DNA of 64,000 bases, taken from OLB11 sp041392835. GTDB lineage: Bacteria > Bacteroidota > Bacteroidia > Chitinophagales > Chitinophagaceae. The stretch lies in contig JAWKLF010000010.1 of NCBI GenBank assembly GCA_041392835.1, forward strand, positions 1 through 64,000, written 5' to 3'. Below the pieces are notes generated by a model. It saw only the letters and a list, made by a program, of their open reading frames with translations, searched no databases and was not told the origin of the DNA. Position numbers and translations under genes: made by a program. Of the stretch, positions 9,494 to 18,463 are shown in pieces (the first letter of the stretch is position 1; each line of letters begins with the position of its first letter).

Positions 9494-10405
9494 GTGAAAT
9501 CGAACCTTATACTACTAAATGAAAAAAATTGGAGTCAGATTACATCCAGGTTAGATCATTTTCCATTTAGAATTTCTTCACTACAGTATATTGATAAAGA
9601 GCTTTACTTAAAACCTATTTCGTTTAAGTATAATCTCTTTGGAAAGGAAAAATATATCAGCAATCAGCACGAAGTAGAGATTAACACTGGCGAATACTTA
9701 TTGGCTACAAATATAGATGCTTGTGAAGTGCAAATTAATATGAATAAAGGTCAAGATTTGGGTTTGTGTGTTGATATTGAGTCTGAACTTTTGGTAGAAG
9801 CTCTTAGTTTATTTTACAATCCGCAGTCTTTAGCTACAAGCTATCTGCAAATCGTTTTTTTTACTGAAAATTCTTTTTTCAATAAATTTAAATCAAACAA
9901 ATATTTTGATCAGTACTTACATCAATTGTTTCTAAAAATACACAATCAAGAACTTATCCATAGCGATGAGGTTTCTTTTGAATTTTTAAAACAGTTTGTA
10001 TTTCATCATAGTATGTATTTAAGGTATTTTCAACAAGTCAATGTATTAAAAATGTCTACCCGAAAAGACTTGTACCATAGAATGATGATAGCTTATAATA
10101 TGATACATGATCATTTATACTCTTCGGTATCAATGGAAGCCTTGGCGCAAGAAGTATTTTTATCAAAATATAGATTCTATCATTTATTTAAGGATACCTT
10201 TGGTATAAGCCCTTATCAGTATGTATTGAAAATAAAATTGCTTGAAGCTATAAAGATTTTTAAAAAAGGATACTCTTGGTCTGAAATTGCAAGTCTATTG
10301 AATTTTTCTGATTTAGCAGCATTTAGTAAATTGTTTAAGAAACAATTTAAATTAAGTCCAAGTGAGTATGCCTTAGCTCACAAAAGAAGAAAAGGACATG
10401 CTTAA
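9494..10405 (+). CDS. AraC-family transcriptional regulator
   Basis: A 303-residue protein whose last 100 residues form the AraC/XylS double helix-turn-helix: SVSMEALAQEVFLSKYRFYHLFKDTFG (first HTH) and SWSEIASLLNFSDLAAFSKLFKKQFKLSPSEYA (second HTH and signature). The N-terminal 200 residues are a probable ligand-binding or dimerisation part with no recognised family. The start is GTG at 9494; an in-frame stop lies 12 bases upstream, so no earlier start is possible, and the ATG at 9519-9521 is out of frame. The target genes are unknown. The stop codon overlaps the first base of the repeat at 10405. Confidence 0.85.
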   Translation: MKSNLILLNEKNWSQITSRLDHFPFRISSLQYIDKELYLKPISFKYNLFGKEKYISNQHEVEINTGEYLLATNIDACEVQINMNKGQDLGLCVDIESELLVEALSLFYNPQSLATSYLQIVFFTENSFFNKFKSNKYFDQYLHQLFLKIHNQELIHSDEVSFEFLKQFVFHHSMYLRYFQQVNVLKMSTRKDLYHRMMIAYNMIHDHLYSSVSMEALAQEVFLSKYRFYHLFKDTFGISPYQYVLKIKLLEAIKIFKKGYSWSEIASLLNFSDLAAFSKLFKKQFKLSPSEYALAHKRRKGHA

Positions 10406-10570
10406 ACCCAAGTTATGCAATAGAAACTACTGAAAGGAGTGAACTACTTGCGTTACTTGGGGTTAACCCCGACTTAGAAAATCAACATTTTGGATTTCAA
10501 AAAAATCCGAAATGGACTGATTTAATTAGTCGTTTATACCATTGGAGAATGCTAATGCTTAATTTGGGTT
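10405..10570. repeat. 166-bp MITE-like element with imperfect inverted ends
   Basis: The ends AACCCAAGTTATGCAATAGA and the complement of GCTAATGCTTAATTTGGGTT match at about 15 of 20 positions. The left end (AACCCAAGTTATGC... through GAAACTACTGAAAG) recurs inverted at 29119-29165, and the right end recurs at 26068-26087. It therefore belongs to a small dispersed family. It contains no long open frame. Confidence 0.55.
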
Positions 10571-11201
10571 AAAACGAATATTTTTTTTGAATAGTAAGTA
10601 TTACTTTTTCTATTCTTTTTCGCTTGGGTTCATATTCTAAATATTGCAAGCGTTGGTATAGTGTTTGCAAAAACGTTTTTGCCATACTTTTTTCTACCAT
10701 TTGCATGGTTAGTTCGGCATACATAGGTAATTGGTTAGTTGGACAACTTTGTAGTTGTTCTATTGCAAGTGGAAATATGCTTTTAGAGTATTCTTTTTTC
10801 TTGCCTAATTGTGCTAATATCTTCATCGCATGATCGCGAGTTATTACGGTGCCTTTATCTGCTGTTTCCAGTATTATAGGAAGGTTGGCATAAAGTTCTT
10901 TAGGCACTATATTCACAATGCAGCTCAATGCTGTCATTGCACACCATTGTAGTCTATTGTTTTTACTTTTGAGTAAGGAAATAAAGTTGTTATAATAAGG
11001 ACTTATAAATTCAGGTTTTAGGTATCCAATTTCATACAATACTTTAATACTATCTTTTTGATATTGTTTAGCATTTAATAATACAATGAGTTCCTCTATT
11101 GCCTTGAGATCTTTCTTTTTTATAATTTGTTGAGCTAATTCAATATTCGGATTTTCATTTCTTACGCCTACGGATATTGATAAAAAAGGGATAACACTCA
11201 T
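10569..11201 (-). CDS. HEAT-repeat-like hypothetical protein
   Basis: A 210-residue, almost fully helical protein with paired amphipathic helices such as KSKNNRLQWCAMTALSCIV and TRDHAMKILAQLGKK, which resemble HEAT/ARM repeats. No catalytic motif, signal peptide or membrane segment. It is the last gene of the leftward operon that starts at yceD, four bases behind the HMG-CoA lyase gene. HEAT proteins normally serve as binding scaffolds; its partner is unknown. Confidence 0.6.
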   Translation of the reverse strand: MSVIPFLSISVGVRNENPNIELAQQIIKKKDLKAIEELIVLLNAKQYQKDSIKVLYEIGYLKPEFISPYYNNFISLLKSKNNRLQWCAMTALSCIVNIVPKELYANLPIILETADKGTVITRDHAMKILAQLGKKKEYSKSIFPLAIEQLQSCPTNQLPMYAELTMQMVEKSMAKTFLQTLYQRLQYLEYEPKRKRIEKVILTIQKKYSF

Positions 11202-11205
11202 ACTT

Positions 11206-12057
11206 TTATTTACTAAAAATTGTATTTGAAGTCTTCATTGCCTTTTCAAAGGCTTGTTTAGAGAAAGAAAATGAATGATTGTGATCTAATAAAGTTTCTA
11301 CTACTATTTCAGTAGGAATATTCCCAACCAAGTCATTATTTGCCATAGGGCATCCACCTATACCGCCTAAAGCACTATCAAAACGATAACATCCATGTGC
11401 TAAGGCAGCTTCAATTTTTTCTCGAGCTGTTTCGAAAGTAGAATGAAAGTGTGCTCCAAACTCAATAGTAGAAAATTCTGTATGAAGGTTTGAAAACAAA
11501 TACGCAATATTTTCTGGATTAGATACCCCTACGGTATCACTCATGGCCATATGTTTTATGCCCATATCGGCTAATTTCTGAATCCAATGTAAGGCTATAT
11601 CTGCATTGTAAGTTTCGCCATAGGGATTGCCAAAGCCCATAGATATATAAATCAGCAATTCCTTTCCATGTTGTATACAAAGGTCTTGTATAGCTTGTAC
11701 ACGACCTAAGGATTCTTCTATGGTGGCGTTTGTATTAAGTTTTTGAAAGGTTTCAGATATCGAAAAAGGAAAGCCCAAATAAGATATTTCATCAAATTGA
11801 ACGGCATCTTCAGCTCCTCTTTGATTAGCTATAATAGCTAACAGTTTAGTATCTGTCATTTTTAATTTTGGAATTACCGCTTTGGTATCAGCAAGTTGTG
11901 GTATAGCTTTGGGTGATACAAAAGAACCAAAATCTAAGGTGTCAAATCCTACCTGGAGTAATTCGTTCAAATAGTCTATTTTAGTTTGTGTTTCTATCCA
12001 CGGTTTCCATCCTTGCATAGCATCGCGTGGACATTCTATGAGTTTTATATCTGCCAT
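11206..12057 (-). CDS. Hydroxymethylglutaryl-CoA lyase
   Basis: A TIM-barrel enzyme of the HMG-CoA lyase family, cleaving HMG-CoA to acetoacetate and acetyl-CoA in leucine and ketone-body metabolism. Visible landmarks are LIECPRDAMQG at the N-terminus (catalytic Arg and metal-ligand Asp), FGSFVSPKAIPQ, MSDTVGVSNP, HFHSTFETA (metal-binding histidines) and the lyase signature GGIGGCPMA with its active-site Cys. The length (283) is close to bacterial members (about 290-300). I choose the start MADIKL at 12057 because the upstream gene stops at 12059 and the longer frame would overlap it. Homologous aldolases (re-citrate synthase, isopropylmalate synthase) lack the GGCPMA signature. Confidence 0.85.
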   Translation of the reverse strand: MADIKLIECPRDAMQGWKPWIETQTKIDYLNELLQVGFDTLDFGSFVSPKAIPQLADTKAVIPKLKMTDTKLLAIIANQRGAEDAVQFDEISYLGFPFSISETFQKLNTNATIEESLGRVQAIQDLCIQHGKELLIYISMGFGNPYGETYNADIALHWIQKLADMGIKHMAMSDTVGVSNPENIAYLFSNLHTEFSTIEFGAHFHSTFETAREKIEAALAHGCYRFDSALGGIGGCPMANNDLVGNIPTEIVVETLLDHNHSFSFSKQAFEKAMKTSNTIFSK

Positions 12058-12058
12058 C

Positions 12059-12853
12059 TTAATGTGCAATTTTTATTGGATTAAATTTTTGACTTGTATT
12101 GAATCTAAAACTGTATCCACAAGAAAAGAAATAATATTTTTCAAAATTTCTAAAATATTTCATACCTGTCGAAATATCTACCATAGCATTTTTGTTGAGT
12201 AAAAAAGTAAAGCCACCATCTGCATAATGACTAAAATCGTTTATTTGCTCAGCTTCGCCATAGCCTTCTACAAAAAATCCAAAACGAGGATTGAGCTGAA
12301 AACCAGTAGATAGGGTATATATAAATTGATTTCGATTGCTATTTTCGTCCCACTCTATACCAGCATTGTAGCTTAATGAAATTTTAGAGCTTATAGTATG
12401 CTGCGCTACAAATCTAAATTTAGGTGCTAAATATTGTGCTTTGTATTCTTTAGTAGCTAATTGATGCAAAGCAATGTGTCCAATAAATGATACCTGTGGA
12501 ATAATCCCTTTTTCTAATATCAATGGAGTTTTGAATCCTACCCAAATAGGAGGTATACCCCAACCATAAGCATTTGTAAGGTTAGTTATAAGACGAATCT
12601 CAAAATTTTTGGTTACACCATATTTTGTCAGTATGGTTGGTGTGGTTAGTGTATAATCGCCATCAGTATTTTCGTAGAGCAAACCACTTTCTATCTGCAC
12701 ATATTTATGAGGAGTTAAAAACGGGGATTCTGTTAAATCGGGTCTATCTAAGATGATAGGTTGAATTTCGTTTTGGGCTGTAGTTGTATTTGAAAAAAAT
12801 AAAAAAATAATTAAAAAAAGCGACATCCATTTCATGAACGCAAATTTAGACAT
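12059..12853 (-). CDS. Outer-membrane beta-barrel, PF13557-like transporter
   Basis: A signal peptide ends near TTTAQ (residue 27). It is followed by alternating beta strands with aromatic girdles and the opening QPIILDRPDLTESP typical of the phenol MetA-type transporter family, which forms small outer-membrane barrels. The C-terminus reads SCGYSFRFNTS, a closing strand. Two possible starts exist (12853 and 12835). The gene lies 17 bases behind plsX and one base ahead of the HMG-CoA lyase ATG, so it is embedded in the same operon. Substrate unknown; the family name does not prove phenol transport. Confidence 0.7.
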   Translation of the reverse strand: MSKFAFMKWMSLFLIIFLFFSNTTTAQNEIQPIILDRPDLTESPFLTPHKYVQIESGLLYENTDGDYTLTTPTILTKYGVTKNFEIRLITNLTNAYGWGIPPIWVGFKTPLILEKGIIPQVSFIGHIALHQLATKEYKAQYLAPKFRFVAQHTISSKISLSYNAGIEWDENSNRNQFIYTLSTGFQLNPRFGFFVEGYGEAEQINDFSHYADGGFTFLLNKNAMVDISTGMKYFRNFEKYYFFSCGYSFRFNTSQKFNPIKIAH

Positions 12854-12870
12854 TATTTATGAAAGGGGTT

Positions 12871-13800
12871 TTATAAAAAGCGACTTACATTTCCTAAAAT
12901 GTTCGTACTTATCATTTTTTCAGCCACTTGTAACATGCCCGAAAATGAAGAAGCATCAGAAATGCCATGACCAACCACAACTGGTTTATTGATTCCTAAA
13001 ACAGGAACGCCACCATATAATTGATGATTAAAACGAAGTAAAAATTCATCACTCAGATTTCGTTCTTTTACAACTACATCATAAATAGATTCACACAATT
13101 TCAAAACAATATTACCAGTAAACCCATCACAAATTACTACATCATAATTGTCCGTAAACAAATCTCTTCCTTCTATGTTACCAATAAAATTGATGTGTTG
13201 ATTTTCTTTGAGCAACGGATAAGTAGCTTGCGCCAGTATATTTCCTTTGCCTTCTTCTTCGCCAATATTTAATAAGGCTACTCGTGGATTTGCAATACCC
13301 ATTATTTCTTTGGTATATTGATAGGCAAGGGTAGCAAACTGATTTAGGTTTTCAGGTTTGCAGTCTGCATTAATACCCACGTCGCACATGATACCAAATT
13401 GACCATTTACTTTAGGTACAATAGAAGGTATAGTAGGTCTTAAAACACCATCGATTGTTTTGATGATATGTGCTGCACCAACCAGCATCACACCCGTATT
13501 ACCTGCACTAACAAAGGCATCTACATCGCCTTTTGCCAACATAGAAAAACCAATATTCATACTGGCATTAGGTTTTTCTTTCATAGCCTTTACAGGATGT
13601 TCGTGCATGTCTATAGCATCGCTTGTGTGTACGATAGTACAACGACTTAACTCCGAATCTGATAAATCCTTTTGGATATCAGATTCATTGCCTATAAGTA
13701 CTAAATGTGCTTGGTTGTTTTTGGATATAAAATCACGAACACCCAAAGTACATTCTTTGGGTGCATAATCACCGCCCAGCATGTCGAGTGCAATTTTCAT
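12871..13800 (-). CDS. plsX: Phosphate acyltransferase PlsX
   Basis: Converts acyl-ACP to acyl-phosphate, the first step of membrane phospholipid synthesis with PlsY, as a peripheral cytoplasmic protein. The start IALDMLGGDYAPKE matches the family, as do MKEKPNASMNIG, FVSAGNTGVMLVGA, CDVGINADCKPENL and VICDGFTGNIVLK. At 309 residues it is of normal length. It follows yceD and rpmF in the classical order; fabH, which often comes next, is replaced here by an outer-membrane protein gene. Confidence 0.95.
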   Translation of the reverse strand: MKIALDMLGGDYAPKECTLGVRDFISKNNQAHLVLIGNESDIQKDLSDSELSRCTIVHTSDAIDMHEHPVKAMKEKPNASMNIGFSMLAKGDVDAFVSAGNTGVMLVGAAHIIKTIDGVLRPTIPSIVPKVNGQFGIMCDVGINADCKPENLNQFATLAYQYTKEIMGIANPRVALLNIGEEEGKGNILAQATYPLLKENQHINFIGNIEGRDLFTDNYDVVICDGFTGNIVLKLCESIYDVVVKERNLSDEFLLRFNHQLYGGVPVLGINKPVVVGHGISDASSFSGMLQVAEKMISTNILGNVSRFL

Positions 13801-13825
13801 ACTCTATATGAGGGAAGTAAAAGGG

Positions 13826-14047
13826 TTATTCGTCACCAGATGGCAATTCGTCTGCAGCTTCTTTAATAGCTTTTTCCATCACTACACGACCTTTGTAGAA
13901 AAGTTTGTTTTCTACCCAATGAGCGCGATGACGAAGGTGTATTTCACCGGTAGTTTTATCTGTGCTCAATGTGTCTATTGTAGCTTTGTAGTGTGTACGA
14001 CGTTTGGCACTACGTTGTTGCGAATGTCTTCTTTTAGGATTAGGCAT
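13826..14047 (-). CDS. rpmF: 50S ribosomal protein L32
   Basis: A 73-residue basic protein with the diagnostic opening MPNPKRRHSQQRSAKRRTHY. Component of the large ribosomal subunit. It lacks the four-cysteine zinc motif of C+ L32 forms, as is usual for Bacteroidota. It is placed between yceD and plsX, 18 bases after yceD and 25 bases before plsX, the conserved bacterial arrangement. The C-terminus is extended and acidic (KAIKEAADELPSGDE). Confidence 0.95.
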   Translation of the reverse strand: MPNPKRRHSQQRSAKRRTHYKATIDTLSTDKTTGEIHLRHRAHWVENKLFYKGRVVMEKAIKEAADELPSGDE

Positions 14048-14065
14048 CGTTTATATTTTTTAAGT

Positions 14066-14605
14066 TTATGCTTTCTTTTTAATTTTTTCTAATTCATTTT
14101 TCAATGAAGCATTTTCAGTGGGTTGATGATCAACTAAATATTTTAAAATAGCAGGATTGCAAGTGCTTTGGTTTTGTTGATCCAAAGGATGTATTCTTTG
14201 CATGGGAATGCTGAGTACAATAAACTCATATATCCAGCCAGATACATCTAATATACTTTCTGAACGACCTATATATGCTACTTCGGCATCTATAGATGCT
14301 TTTTGTTCTACTTCTTCATCCGGAATTATTTTGACTACTAAGTCAAATTCATCCCATACGGTCCATTCCATTTCTTCATTACATCTATCGCAAGGAAGGG
14401 TTATCTTTCCATTGATTTCAAAATGTAGTAAAAATATTCCAGATTTTTTATCTAAATTTAGTTTTACATCCAACTGTGGATTTGTAAAATCTGTTTGCTC
14501 AAAATGCTCAAAGAACTTACTGTCTATCTGAAAATTGTAAAAATGTAAACCAGGTTTTAAACCCACAAAAGCAATTTCATATTCTCTTTTGTGTTTCATA
14601 TTCAC
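14066..14605 (-). CDS. yceD: YceD/DUF177 family protein
   Basis: A 179-residue member of the YceD (DUF177) family, linked to 23S rRNA accumulation and always found next to rpmF. The core motif LPCDRCNEEMEW (CxxC type) and the acidic IIPDEEVEQ segment are present, followed by DVSGWIYEFIVLSIPMQRIHP. MKHKRE at 14599 is an alternative start two codons in. It is the first gene of the operon yceD-rpmF-plsX and downstream, with a phylum-type promoter at 14628-14659. Confidence 0.85.
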   Translation of the reverse strand: MNMKHKREYEIAFVGLKPGLHFYNFQIDSKFFEHFEQTDFTNPQLDVKLNLDKKSGIFLLHFEINGKITLPCDRCNEEMEWTVWDEFDLVVKIIPDEEVEQKASIDAEVAYIGRSESILDVSGWIYEFIVLSIPMQRIHPLDQQNQSTCNPAILKYLVDHQPTENASLKNELEKIKKKA

Positions 14606-14627
14606 AATTTTTTATTAAACAGGAGCG

Positions 14628-14659
14628 CAAAAGTACATCTTTCTTTAAATATTATCAAT
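14628..14659 (-). promoter_or_regulatory. Promoter of the yceD-rpmF-plsX operon
   Basis: Read leftward: ATTG (14659-14656), 20 bases, TACTTTTG (14635-14628), fitting the Bacteroidota TTTG/TAnnTTTG promoter with one mismatch in the -33 part. The start codon of yceD lies about 23 bases downstream. Confidence 0.55.
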
Positions 14660-14712
14660 ATAATAAGGTCATTTATTGCAAAAAAAATGATATTTAGAGT
14701 ACTTTTTGTGCC

Positions 14713-16575
14713 TTATTTTAATATTTCTTGTTTGTTTTTTGGTCTTTGCTCAGTGTATAACACAAAAGTGTTTAATTTTTTTTCGGCATCCGTTATTTTG
14801 TCTATAGGGTGAAAAACGCCACTTGGTTTTTCATATAAAACAATTTTATCAATTTTTTCATCTTCAAAAAGAATTTTTATACTTGAACTTTCTGAAATAT
14901 TGACCCCACTATAGCGTTCATCATCATCTTTTGCAAAATAGAGGCTTTGTGCATTTTGGTTCACAAAGGCTTTATGAATTTTATTGTTTTCAAAAAAAGC
15001 ATCTATATATCCACCACTTATTTGGTCATAAAAGGCTTCGTATATTGATTGAGAAATAAGCAAAGCATTTTGCTTGAGCTCAATTTTTTTTATTTTATTG
15101 TTGGCTGTAGTAAAAATATAGATAGTATCACCACTGGCCTGTTGTTTTTGATTCCAAAGGATAGGTTTTTTAAAAAGCCTAAAGGCAGAATCAACTTGTG
15201 AATAACTTAAGCTATCACATACTGCTTGCAAGGAATCACTATAGAGTTTTACATGATGATTTGCAATAATGACTCGCTGTGTTTCATTGTCTTCATCGCT
15301 TCGTTCTATGAAATTAGAATCAGTATATAAAAGATTATAAACATAAATTGTTTTTTTCCCATCTTTTTGAGGAATATAGGATAAGGTAGAAATGTCTTGA
15401 TGAATAATATTTATCATCGTATCTGCTCTAAGATACAAACTATCTTCATCTTGCTTGCTAATCAAAACGGGATGCTGAGTAGCCAACATAAATTTTGTAT
15501 GATTATTATATTGTACTTGTCCGGCCAATAGCTTCGATTTTTCACTGGTGTCTATTATTATTACATGACCATTTAATTGGCTATAGGCTGTTTTTTTATT
15601 AAAAATAGTTTTATCTGCTCGTATGGTAGTTTTTCCATTGCTTTGTATTATCAATACATCTCCTTCGGCATCTCCAAAACCAGTTTGTTTATTATAATTG
15701 GCTTGATTGGCATATAATGTAGATTCATTTTTTTGGTCTACTACGATTACATTGCCTTTGGCAAAAGCTTTGCCAATTTTGTCATTATACTTAATGTTAT
15801 TAGCTTCTATTATCTGCTCCTGATTTTCTATATGTGTTCTTTCGGTAAAAGTGGCATTGCCTGTTTCTGTATTATATGTTCCTCCTTTGGTTTCTATGTA
15901 GTTTTCTTCGTTGATGATGGTGGCAGGAGCAATAAATTTTACAACTTTAGTATTCGTATTATAAGTCAATTCTTCTGTTTCAATATTGTATTTTGGATGT
16001 GATACTATTACATTTTTTCTAAAATAAGCTTGTTTGTTGTATCCATTATAAGTACCCAAATCACTACTTATAGTTGTTTCTTCATTTTGCAGCGTACCTC
16101 CTTGAAAGTATTTCCCAATTTTTGTTTTTATATTATAGGTTAGCTCTTCTGTATGTAAGGTATTGTTGCCATCTATTATAGACACTCCATCTTTCATGTA
16201 AGCTGTATAATTATTACCAGTATATTTTACATATTGTGCTTCTGCTGTAGTGCCGTTGGCTTTTGTAATATGCACATTATTGAAAGCTTCTACAAAGTTG
16301 TTTTCTAAGTATAAATGCGCACTATCGCAAGTCATTTGTATGCCTTCATGTTCTATCATTACCGTTCCCAAAAAACTGGTATAGACTTGGTTTTCATATT
16401 TTCTTAAACTATCCGTATGATTTATTTTGATTAGTTTTAATTGAAGTGAATCAAAAGATAGAGGATTGTTTATAGTGTCTTTTTGAGCAAAAAGCGTAGT
16501 AGATAATAAAATACAAGAAATGAAAAAAAACGTTGATTTCAATTTGTAGTGCACGAACAGTTGAGGATTAGTCAT
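14713..16575 (-). CDS. OstA/LptA-like LPS transport protein
   Basis: A 620-residue secreted protein with a signal peptide (LKSTFFFISCILLSTTLFAQ). Most of it is repeats of short beta strands of the OstA/LptA jellyroll type (for example IETEELTYNTNTKVVKF and IETKGGTYNTETGNATF), followed by a second group after residue 400. LptA-like proteins bridge the periplasm for lipopolysaccharide export. Bacteroidota carry such long OstA proteins instead of the 180-residue LptA. I choose MTNPQL at 16575: its ATG overlaps the stop of the MlaD-like gene, indicating translational coupling, while the longer frame only adds sequence antisense in style to the mlaD tail. With the LptD-like gene at 18464 it probably forms one export route. 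Confidence 0.8.
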   Translation of the reverse strand: MTNPQLFVHYKLKSTFFFISCILLSTTLFAQKDTINNPLSFDSLQLKLIKINHTDSLRKYENQVYTSFLGTVMIEHEGIQMTCDSAHLYLENNFVEAFNNVHITKANGTTAEAQYVKYTGNNYTAYMKDGVSIIDGNNTLHTEELTYNIKTKIGKYFQGGTLQNEETTISSDLGTYNGYNKQAYFRKNVIVSHPKYNIETEELTYNTNTKVVKFIAPATIINEENYIETKGGTYNTETGNATFTERTHIENQEQIIEANNIKYNDKIGKAFAKGNVIVVDQKNESTLYANQANYNKQTGFGDAEGDVLIIQSNGKTTIRADKTIFNKKTAYSQLNGHVIIIDTSEKSKLLAGQVQYNNHTKFMLATQHPVLISKQDEDSLYLRADTMINIIHQDISTLSYIPQKDGKKTIYVYNLLYTDSNFIERSDEDNETQRVIIANHHVKLYSDSLQAVCDSLSYSQVDSAFRLFKKPILWNQKQQASGDTIYIFTTANNKIKKIELKQNALLISQSIYEAFYDQISGGYIDAFFENNKIHKAFVNQNAQSLYFAKDDDERYSGVNISESSSIKILFEDEKIDKIVLYEKPSGVFHPIDKITDAEKKLNTFVLYTEQRPKNKQEILK

Positions 16576-17569
16576 TGGTGTTTGGAGCCGTTTCAGGCGG
16601 AGTATCTTTTTTGTTTTTGCGTCCAATGATATTGATATTGACATATTTTGAAGGGTGGGCACTCAAGTCATAAAGTAGATTATTGGCAGTTTCTAAAGTG
16701 TTTTTTAGATTTTTATATAGTTTGTCATCATTCATCAGCAAAGCCATACTCCCACTTCCTTCATTTAATTTATTGAGTGTGGTTTGCATAGTACCCAATG
16801 TATTTTTCAATTCTGTAACTGTATTTTGTAGTTCTAATTGACTTAAGTTTTTAGTAGTCGTTTCTGCATTCCGAAGGATATTGTTGATGCTGGTATTATT
16901 TTTAGAAAGGTTATTTGTAAAATTATTTAAATTGTCTAATAATGAAGAAATTTTGTTACGTTGTGTGTTTAACTCATTGGCAAACTGATTTAAATTAGCC
17001 ATGGTATTATCTAAATTTTCTATAGAATGCTTGAGTCGAACTTGTGTACTATGATCTAATATATTGTTTATATTCGTAAAGGTTGTATTGAGCTGTGGAT
17101 CCAACATAGACAAAGTGCTTTTAACACTATCTAATAAAGGAGTAGCTGCGTTGGATAAACTACTTATGGCATCTTGTGTATTGCTTCCTTCCAAAAATTC
17201 TCCATCTTTAATATAAGTATTTGAATTTCCTTTTACGATATTAATAGCCTTCGTTCCTAACAAATCTAATGACATGATTTGAGCAAAGGAGTTGTTTGGA
17301 ATTTCTATATTTTTATCTATACTCATTACGACTTCTACTTTGCCAGCGTGAGTTTTAGATAATGCTATACTTTTTACGCTGCCTATATTAAATCCTTGTA
17401 ATTGTACATAGCTGGCAGGTGTTAAATTTTCGACATTGTCATATTCTGCCAAAATTGTTTTATTGGATGAAAAGACACCAGAACTTTTTAAAAAATCATA
17501 TCCAAAAGCAAATGCAGCTATAGCTGCAATGCCTAATAAGGCCAATTTTATTTCTTTTGATATTCGCAA
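16568..17569 (-). CDS. MlaD/MCE-domain protein
   Basis: A 333-residue protein with one N-terminal transmembrane helix (LALLGIAAIAAFAFGYDFL), one MCE domain at about residues 35-115 (motifs VQLQGFNIGSVKSI and SLDLLGTKAI), then a long Asn/Leu-rich helical tail. MCE proteins form rings that move phospholipids between inner and outer membranes. The partner ABC subunits (MlaE, MlaF) are not in this window. It lies between the amidase (40 bases upstream) and the OstA-like gene, which overlaps its end by eight bases, so the operon is devoted to envelope construction. Confidence 0.9.
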   Translation of the reverse strand: MRISKEIKLALLGIAAIAAFAFGYDFLKSSGVFSSNKTILAEYDNVENLTPASYVQLQGFNIGSVKSIALSKTHAGKVEVVMSIDKNIEIPNNSFAQIMSLDLLGTKAINIVKGNSNTYIKDGEFLEGSNTQDAISSLSNAATPLLDSVKSTLSMLDPQLNTTFTNINNILDHSTQVRLKHSIENLDNTMANLNQFANELNTQRNKISSLLDNLNNFTNNLSKNNTSINNILRNAETTTKNLSQLELQNTVTELKNTLGTMQTTLNKLNEGSGSMALLMNDDKLYKNLKNTLETANNLLYDLSAHPSKYVNINIIGRKNKKDTPPETAPNTND

Positions 17570-17609
17570 AGCTTATATTTTAGTTGTTACAAAGATATTT
17601 GTTCAAATT

Positions 17610-18413
17610 TTACTCAGCACTATTTTTTTCACTTTCTTCTTTGTAATATTTAATAGCATTAAATATAGCCAACGCTACTTCGTTTTGTCCTTCTTCCGAA
17701 TTCAAGTAGTTTTCTTCTTCTGTATTGTTCAAATATCCTATTTCAACCAATACACCTGGCATGGCACTACTGGCTAGCACTTGCAAACTTTGTTGTCTTA
17801 CACCCTCAGCCACTCGGTTTTGGTTCACAAATTCTTCATTCATTTTGCTACCCAATACTATACTTCTTGTTAAAAATGCTTGTGTGTATTGTGCCAAGAT
17901 AATGGATGTGGCTGGATCTCTTGCATCTAAAAGGCCTTCGTCTTCAAAATTGTGCGAATTTGAATTGACACTATTTGCTTTTTCAGATACTCGCTCCTGA
18001 CCACATACTAATACAAGAGTACCTTTTACACTTGAGTTTCTTTTGGGTGTGCTATTTACATGTATTGAAATAAATAAATCGCCTTTATTTTCGTTTGCAA
18101 AATCAGTACGATAAATGAGAGACTGTTTGATACTTAAATCATCTCCTCCAGCAAGGACATCACTATTTCGAGTTAATGCCACTTGAATGCCACTCTTAAA
18201 ATAATTTTCAAGCAATGTTTTTACTTTTCTCGAAACCGCAAGTGTAATATCTTTTTCTTTGGAATAAACACCATGACAACCAGGGTCTTTGCCACCATGA
18301 CCTGGGTCCAAAATTATTTTCTTTATTTTTTTCGCATATGATACATTCGGTTGCGCTACTAAACTGATGTTTATTAAGGAAATTATCAAAAAAATTTTAT
18401 TCAGCACTGACAT
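17610..18413 (-). CDS. N-acetylmuramoyl-L-alanine amidase (Amidase_3)
   Basis: A zinc amidase cleaving the peptide stem from peptidoglycan glycan strands. Motifs in order: ILDPGHGGKDPG (first zinc His), the following KEKDITL (Glu ligand), LFISIHVNS (second His) and GVLVEIGYLNN (catalytic Glu). A signal peptide ends near VSYA, so it acts in the periplasm. I choose the start MSVLNK at 18413 because the upstream extension has no signal-peptide character and would overlap the divergent LptD-like gene. At 267 residues it is of normal AmiC-type core size, without AMIN or LysM domains. Confidence 0.9.
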   Translation of the reverse strand: MSVLNKIFLIISLINISLVAQPNVSYAKKIKKIILDPGHGGKDPGCHGVYSKEKDITLAVSRKVKTLLENYFKSGIQVALTRNSDVLAGGDDLSIKQSLIYRTDFANENKGDLFISIHVNSTPKRNSSVKGTLVLVCGQERVSEKANSVNSNSHNFEDEGLLDARDPATSIILAQYTQAFLTRSIVLGSKMNEEFVNQNRVAEGVRQQSLQVLASSAMPGVLVEIGYLNNTEEENYLNSEEGQNEVALAIFNAIKYYKEESEKNSAE

Positions 18414-18463
18414 ATATTCTTGTATTATGTTTCTTTTAACCCTTTGATTAAAAAGTGTAAGCA

